17,566 nt of DNA from Anaerolineae bacterium. Lineage in GTDB: Bacteria; Chloroflexota; Anaerolineae; JAFGEY01. Below, piece by piece: positions 14,722 to 17,566 of the stretch (its first letter is position 1; each line of letters starts with the position of its first letter). Under the pieces are notes generated by a model. The model saw only the letters and a list, made by a program, of their open reading frames with translations, was not told where the DNA came from and made no database searches. The translations under genes were made by a program, and so were the position numbers. The DNA is taken from NCBI GenBank assembly GCA_016931365.1, contig JAFGEY010000335.1, forward strand, positions 1 through 17,566, given 5' to 3'.

Positions 14722-15750
14722 TTATACAAACAAAGGCTGCTGAAACCAAGTTTCACCGATCTCAACGCCATAACTTTCCAGCACCAACTGGCGCACGCGG
14801 GCCAACTGCGTTTTGCCTTCCGGTGCGATGGTACTCAAAAGCAGGCGCGGGATGTGGTTGTCGAGCCATTGGCGCACAAACGCAAGGGGTACGCCCAGGC
14901 GCTTGCACGGCCAGATGACGGTATCGGCCATCAACTGCGCGGCGTCGAACTGGCCAAAGGTAGTGAACGGCTGCTCGTTAAAGGTGCTGCGATTGACCAC
15001 CCCCAGCACCGCGCCGGCTTCCAACGCCTCGACGACCATCACCGCCTCGACGGCATGCCGATAGTAACAATCGTCGCTGCACCCGGCCAGGTTGGGTGCG
15101 TTCCCAAACACGGCCTGCGCCGTCTCCCGGCTGAACAGCTTGTAGCCGGAGTGAAAATCGGGAAATTCGCCGAACGGGGTGACGTACGAGAGGGGCAGCG
15201 GCTTGCCGGTCGTTGCCGCGCGATAGTGCAGCGCGTCGAGCAGCACGCGATCGCCAAGTTCTTCGAGTTCGCCGCGCAAAAAGCCCATCGGCCGGTGGCG
15301 CGACGTGCGCTGGCCCAGCACCAATACCCGCTGATGCCCCTCCCGTGCGACGATGTGCTCTGCTGCGCGCACCAGGTTGAGCAGTTCGCTGGCAAAATGA
15401 TCGCCATCCTGATCGACGAGGGCGATATACTTGAGCCGGGAATTTTCAAGCAGCTTGCGGACGCCGTGGATCGCGCCCCACAATTTGCCGCGATTGACCT
15501 CGGCGACGGCCAGCGACACGCCAAACTCGGCGGCGATCTCGACTGCCTGCCGCGCGCCGAAGGACAGGCCGTCGACGCTGAGGCAAATGTGTTCGGAAAA
15601 GCGTGTCTGGGCCACATAAGCGGCGACGTTGTCGCGCAGTAACGCGAGGGCCAGGTCCTGGTCGATCTTGGGTGAAAGGTAGACCGGAATTGCCACGCCG
15701 GTCTCGCGTTGTAAAACGTCGATGCTGGGTGCAGAAAGGTGGATGGCCAC
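14722..15750 (-). CDS. GT2-like glycosyltransferase (GT-A fold)
   Basis: This 342-residue protein has an N-terminal segment like a GT-A nucleotide-sugar fold: IPVYLSPKIDQDLALALL, then a Rossmann-like half ending KYIALVDQDGDHF, which supplies an Asp-x-Asp metal motif. It continues with HSGYKLFSRETAQAVF, a pattern seen in the acceptor half of family 2 glycosyltransferases. No membrane helix is evident. The start is a GTG; AGGAG lies 12 bases upstream, a long spacing, so a slightly different start is possible. Context (glycosidase, SDR and membrane protein downstream) supports a sugar-related role. The assignment is by fold-like motifs only; donor and acceptor are unknown. Confidence 0.62.
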   Translation of the reverse strand: MAIHLSAPSIDVLQRETGVAIPVYLSPKIDQDLALALLRDNVAAYVAQTRFSEHICLSVDGLSFGARQAVEIAAEFGVSLAVAEVNRGKLWGAIHGVRKLLENSRLKYIALVDQDGDHFASELLNLVRAAEHIVAREGHQRVLVLGQRTSRHRPMGFLRGELEELGDRVLLDALHYRAATTGKPLPLSYVTPFGEFPDFHSGYKLFSRETAQAVFGNAPNLAGCSDDCYYRHAVEAVMVVEALEAGAVLGVVNRSTFNEQPFTTFGQFDAAQLMADTVIWPCKRLGVPLAFVRQWLDNHIPRLLLSTIAPEGKTQLARVRQLVLESYGVEIGETWFQQPLFV

Positions 15751-15863
15751 GGCGATTATAATCTCCTATTGGTTAAAGTTGGGGATGTTGCGCGTCATTT
15801 CAGTATCAGAGCCTGACCCCGCAGTTAAGGCAAAATGAGAGCTTTTCTTGTATAAATTACTGA

Positions 15864-16214
15864 CTATGGTCGTTCAATCAACACGCCGGCCTGCAAGCCC
15901 CAGTTGTGCGTTTTCAAAATGGTCTGCATTTCCTGCGCCGTGCAGCCGATCAGCAGCTTGACCTCGGCGTCTCGTTTTTCCAGGTTGACCGTGCTGACGA
16001 TCGCCACGACACGTTTTTCGGGCAGGCTGCCCACCCACACATCGACCCCGCCGCCGTCCATCGACTGCGTGCCGTCGAGGTAGCCGTAAGGGTGGGGATA
16101 GATGAAATCGGGGTAGCGCGGGTGCGCCGATCCGGCCGGGCGGTCGATGACGATCTCGGATTCGGCGACCAGGCGATCAAGATAGGCCCAAAAAGTGTCG
16201 GGTGGATGAGACAT
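15864..16214 (-). CDS. Inorganic-pyrophosphatase-like protein, divergent active site
   Basis: This 116-residue protein has the compact form of a type I pyrophosphatase fold: IVIDRPAGSAHPRYPDFIYP (21-40), YGYLDGT (43-49) and MDGGGVDVWVGS (52-63), ending in an Ala-Glu-Val core and RDAEVKLLIGC. The signature of classic enzymes is D-x-D-P-x-D; here it reads D53-G-G-G-V-D58, so the middle Asp is missing. It is also shorter than the usual 170-180 residues. Hydrolysis of PPi is therefore uncertain. I prefer the ATG at 16214 because GGAG lies nine bases upstream; an ATG at 16229 without a Shine-Dalgarno would add five residues. A good promoter lies upstream at 16256-16284. Confidence 0.7.
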   Translation of the reverse strand: MSHPPDTFWAYLDRLVAESEIVIDRPAGSAHPRYPDFIYPHPYGYLDGTQSMDGGGVDVWVGSLPEKRVVAIVSTVNLEKRDAEVKLLIGCTAQEMQTILKTHNWGLQAGVLIERP

Positions 16215-16255
16215 CGCGTCGGTCTCCATAGCGAACAGGTTGGCGAAACGTACAC

Positions 16256-16284
16256 ATTGTATCTATTCTTGGCTTTGCGCGCAA
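16256..16284 (-). promoter_or_regulatory. Promoter of the pyrophosphatase-like gene
   Basis: On the minus strand TTGCGC (16284-16279) and TACAAT (16261-16256) are 17 bp apart, about 35 nt upstream of the ATG at 16214. It may also feed the downstream glycosyltransferase cluster, although a 113-bp gap separates them. Confidence 0.6.
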
Positions 16285-16351
16285 TTTGTGCTTCTGCATT
16301 ACTTGCGCAGGATGCGCTTTGCACTAGAATATGGACAGGATTTTTGCGTGC

Positions 16352-16379
16352 TTGGCATCTTGTCAATTCTGTTTATCCT
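16352..16379 (+). promoter_or_regulatory. Possible promoter of the HisN-like gene
   Basis: TTGGCA (16352-16357) and TATCCT (16374-16379) are 16 bp apart, about 25 nt before the ATG at 16404. The -10 lies in one arm of an ACAGGAT (16335-16341) / ATCCTGT (16375-16381) inverted repeat, which may be an operator or a dispersed palindrome. The match is moderate. Confidence 0.35.
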
Positions 16380-16403
16380 GTTCACTTGTTATCGGAGGTT
16401 TGC

Positions 16404-17180
16404 ATGTCAGAGTCATTGCGTTCGTTGTTGGATTTTGCCGTCGAGACGGTCTACCTGGCCGGTCGATCTACGCTGGGGCATTTCAACACTGGCGTTTCGG
16501 CCCAGTACAAGGCCGACAATACGCCCGTCACCGTCGCTGACCGGCAGGCGGAAGAATTGATCCGCCGCCGCATCGAACAGGCGTACCCTCATCACGCCAT
16601 CGTCGGCGAAGAGTTTGGGGCGCAAGAGACCCAGGGGGCCAGTCACCGCTGGTTCATCGATCCTATCGATGGCACTAAAGCCTTTGTGCGCGGCGTGCCA
16701 CTCTATGCCGTGCTGCTTGGGCTAGAGATCGAAGGGCGAGTGGAGGTGGGCGCGGCTTACTTTCCGGCGCTCGATGAAATGGTCGCCGCCGCTCACGGTG
16801 AGGGCTGTTGGTGGAATGGCCGCCGCGCGCGCGTCTCGACGGTGGACACGTTGGAACGGGCAGTGGTCAGTTGCACCGACGTAGGCGGGTTTGTCAAGTA
16901 TAACCGCTGGGCCGAGTGGGAGCGCATTGCTCGCCGGGTCTATCAACGGGTGGGCTGGAGTGATGCCTATGGCTATCTGCTCGTCGCCACTGGGCGCATC
17001 GAGGTGATGATGGACCCGATTATGGCTGAGTGGGACTGCGGGCCGTTCCCGCCGATCTTGCGCGAGGCGGGCGGTTATTTCGGCGATTGGCAGGGCAACG
17101 AGACGATCTATGCACATGAGGGGTTGGCGACGACGCAGACGTTGCTGCCGCAGGTATTGGGGGTGATCCGGGGGACGTAG
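16404..17180 (+). CDS. hisN: Inositol monophosphatase family, HisN-type histidinol-phosphatase
   Basis: This 258-residue Mg-dependent phosphatase shows KADNTPVTVADRQAE (36-50), VGEEFG (67-72, metal ligand Glu70), the signature DPIDGTKAF (86-94) and the C-terminal WD pair (Trp210, Asp211) followed by REAGGYFGDW. RGVPLYAVLLGLE (96-108) after the signature is typical of the HisN (his_9) branch, which removes phosphate from L-histidinol phosphate; inositol monophosphatase activity is the main alternative. GGAGG (16394-16398) five bases upstream supports the ATG at 16404; the frame stays open further upstream but without a site. No other histidine genes are in the window. It is divergent to the pyrophosphatase-like gene and convergent with fabF. 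Confidence 0.88.
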   Translation: MSESLRSLLDFAVETVYLAGRSTLGHFNTGVSAQYKADNTPVTVADRQAEELIRRRIEQAYPHHAIVGEEFGAQETQGASHRWFIDPIDGTKAFVRGVPLYAVLLGLEIEGRVEVGAAYFPALDEMVAAAHGEGCWWNGRRARVSTVDTLERAVVSCTDVGGFVKYNRWAEWERIARRVYQRVGWSDAYGYLLVATGRIEVMMDPIMAEWDCGPFPPILREAGGYFGDWQGNETIYAHEGLATTQTLLPQVLGVIRGT

Positions 17181-17202
17181 GGGCGCAGCAGCGCTGCGCC
17201 CC
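17180..17202. terminator. 10-bp hairpin between convergent hisN-like and fabF genes
   Basis: GGGGCGCAGC (17180-17189) and GCTGCGCCCC (17193-17202) are perfect inverted repeats with an AGC loop. The first base is the last base of the hisN-like stop codon. There is no T-run on either side, so it may work as a transcription barrier for both converging genes or be one of the GC-rich palindromes dispersed between genes in such genomes. Confidence 0.45.
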
Positions 17203-17216
17203 CACTTGCCCGCATT

Positions 17217-17566
17217 TTAGTCCAGCTTGCGGAAAATCACCGTCGCGTTGTGGCCGCCAAACCCAAAGCCGTTGGACATCGCCACGCGGATGGGCGCGGC
17301 GCGCGCTTCCAGCGGCACGTAATCGAGGTCGCACTCGGGATCGGGCGTAGTCAGGTTGGCAGTGGGCGGGATGATCCCGTCGCGGATCGCCAGCACCGAG
17401 ATCACCGCCTCCAGCGCGCTGGCGCCGCCGAGCAGGTGTCCGTGGACGGCCTTGGTTGAGCTGATTGCCACCTTGTAAGCATAGTCGCCAAAGATGGTCT
17501 TGATCGCCTTGGTCTCGATGGGATCGTTCAGCCCGGTGCCGGTGCCGTGCGCGTTGATGTAATCGA
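17217..17566 (-). CDS. fabF: Beta-ketoacyl-ACP synthase II, C-terminal part (runs off the right edge)
   Basis: Only the last 115 codons are present; the gene continues beyond the right edge. The fragment begins [14 protein letters not shown], containing the first catalytic His of FabF/FabB-type condensing enzymes (NAHGT), then [19 protein letters not shown] with the Lys and second catalytic His (GHLLG), and closes with [20 protein letters not shown] and a TAA at 17219-17217. This is the usual FabF ending (NSFGFGGTNA). The enzyme elongates fatty acids by condensing malonyl-ACP with acyl-ACP in the cytoplasm. HGTGTGLND replaces the more usual HGTSTPLND, a common variation. Downstream is the shared hairpin with the hisN-like gene. 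Confidence 0.93.
   Translation of the reverse strand, partial: DYINAHGTGTGLNDPIETKAIKTIFGDYAYKVAISSTKAVHGHLLGGASALEAVISVLAIRDGIIPPTANLTTPDPECDLDYVPLEARAAPIRVAMSNGFGFGGHNATVIFRKLD

Noticed and set aside
14653..15642. Long plus-strand ORF (329 codons) opposite the glycosyltransferase
   Set aside because: It mirrors the codon structure of the minus-strand gene, has no Shine-Dalgarno and no recognisable motifs, and is typical of antisense open frames in GC-rich DNA.
15751..15863. Possible separate promoter for the glycosyltransferase cluster
   Set aside because: The best boxes found (TTGCCT with TCTGAT or GATACT) have poor sequence or 20-bp spacing; not strong enough to annotate.
15906..16403. 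Upstream extension of the HisN-like protein by 166 codons
   Set aside because: It would overlap the pyrophosphatase-like gene and its promoter; GGAGG and the family N-terminus support 16404.

Overview
The window looks like chromosomal DNA from a GC-rich bacterium, most likely a member of the Chloroflexota (Anaerolineae or Caldilineae type). This is inferred from four features: a fused GldF-GldG ABC protein followed by a DUF4340 protein, a Thr-Pro-Ala-rich linker on an exported protein, a membrane-embedded spermidine-synthase-like protein, and GC-rich palindromes between genes. There is no rRNA, tRNA or CRISPR array, so the assignment is tentative.

Layout. (1) Positions 1-622: the end of an MFS transporter gene, apparently cut at about position 83 by something that may be an insertion-sequence end. 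(2) 667-5682, plus strand: a promoter, three overlapping genes (ATPase, GldF-GldG fusion permease, DUF4340 protein) and a composite hairpin terminator. (3) 8852-5665, minus strand: a consensus promoter, a 24-codon small ORF, two tandem intrinsic terminators with interchangeable arms, a second small ORF, a RIO-family kinase and a SAM methyltransferase interrupted by one in-frame amber codon; then a separately promoted amidohydrolase. (4) 8901-9726, plus strand: a divergently transcribed protein-L-isoaspartate methyltransferase with an export signal and linker. (5) 16284-9752, minus strand: a pyrophosphatase-like protein, a GT2-like glycosyltransferase, a GH35/DUF5597 glycosidase, an extended SDR and a polytopic spermidine-synthase-like protein. 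The last three are tightly packed and the last two overlap by 4 bp. (6) 16352-17202, plus strand: a HisN-type phosphatase of the inositol monophosphatase family. (7) 17217 to the right edge, minus strand: the C-terminal end of FabF.

How the genes work together. Genes 732-5585 probably form one ABC complex: an ATPase, a membrane plus extracytoplasmic fusion subunit, and a membrane-anchored accessory protein. The GT, GH and SDR genes suggest carbohydrate or glycoconjugate handling, but no substrate can be read from the sequence.

The least explained region is 8446-8940, the only stretch over 300 bases without a large gene. On the minus strand it carries a near-perfect sigma70 promoter, small ORFs with good Shine-Dalgarno sites, and two terminators sharing the same 9-nt arms. 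It reads as an attenuated leader for the RIO kinase or as an independent small RNA or peptide gene. This is my best candidate for something undescribed.
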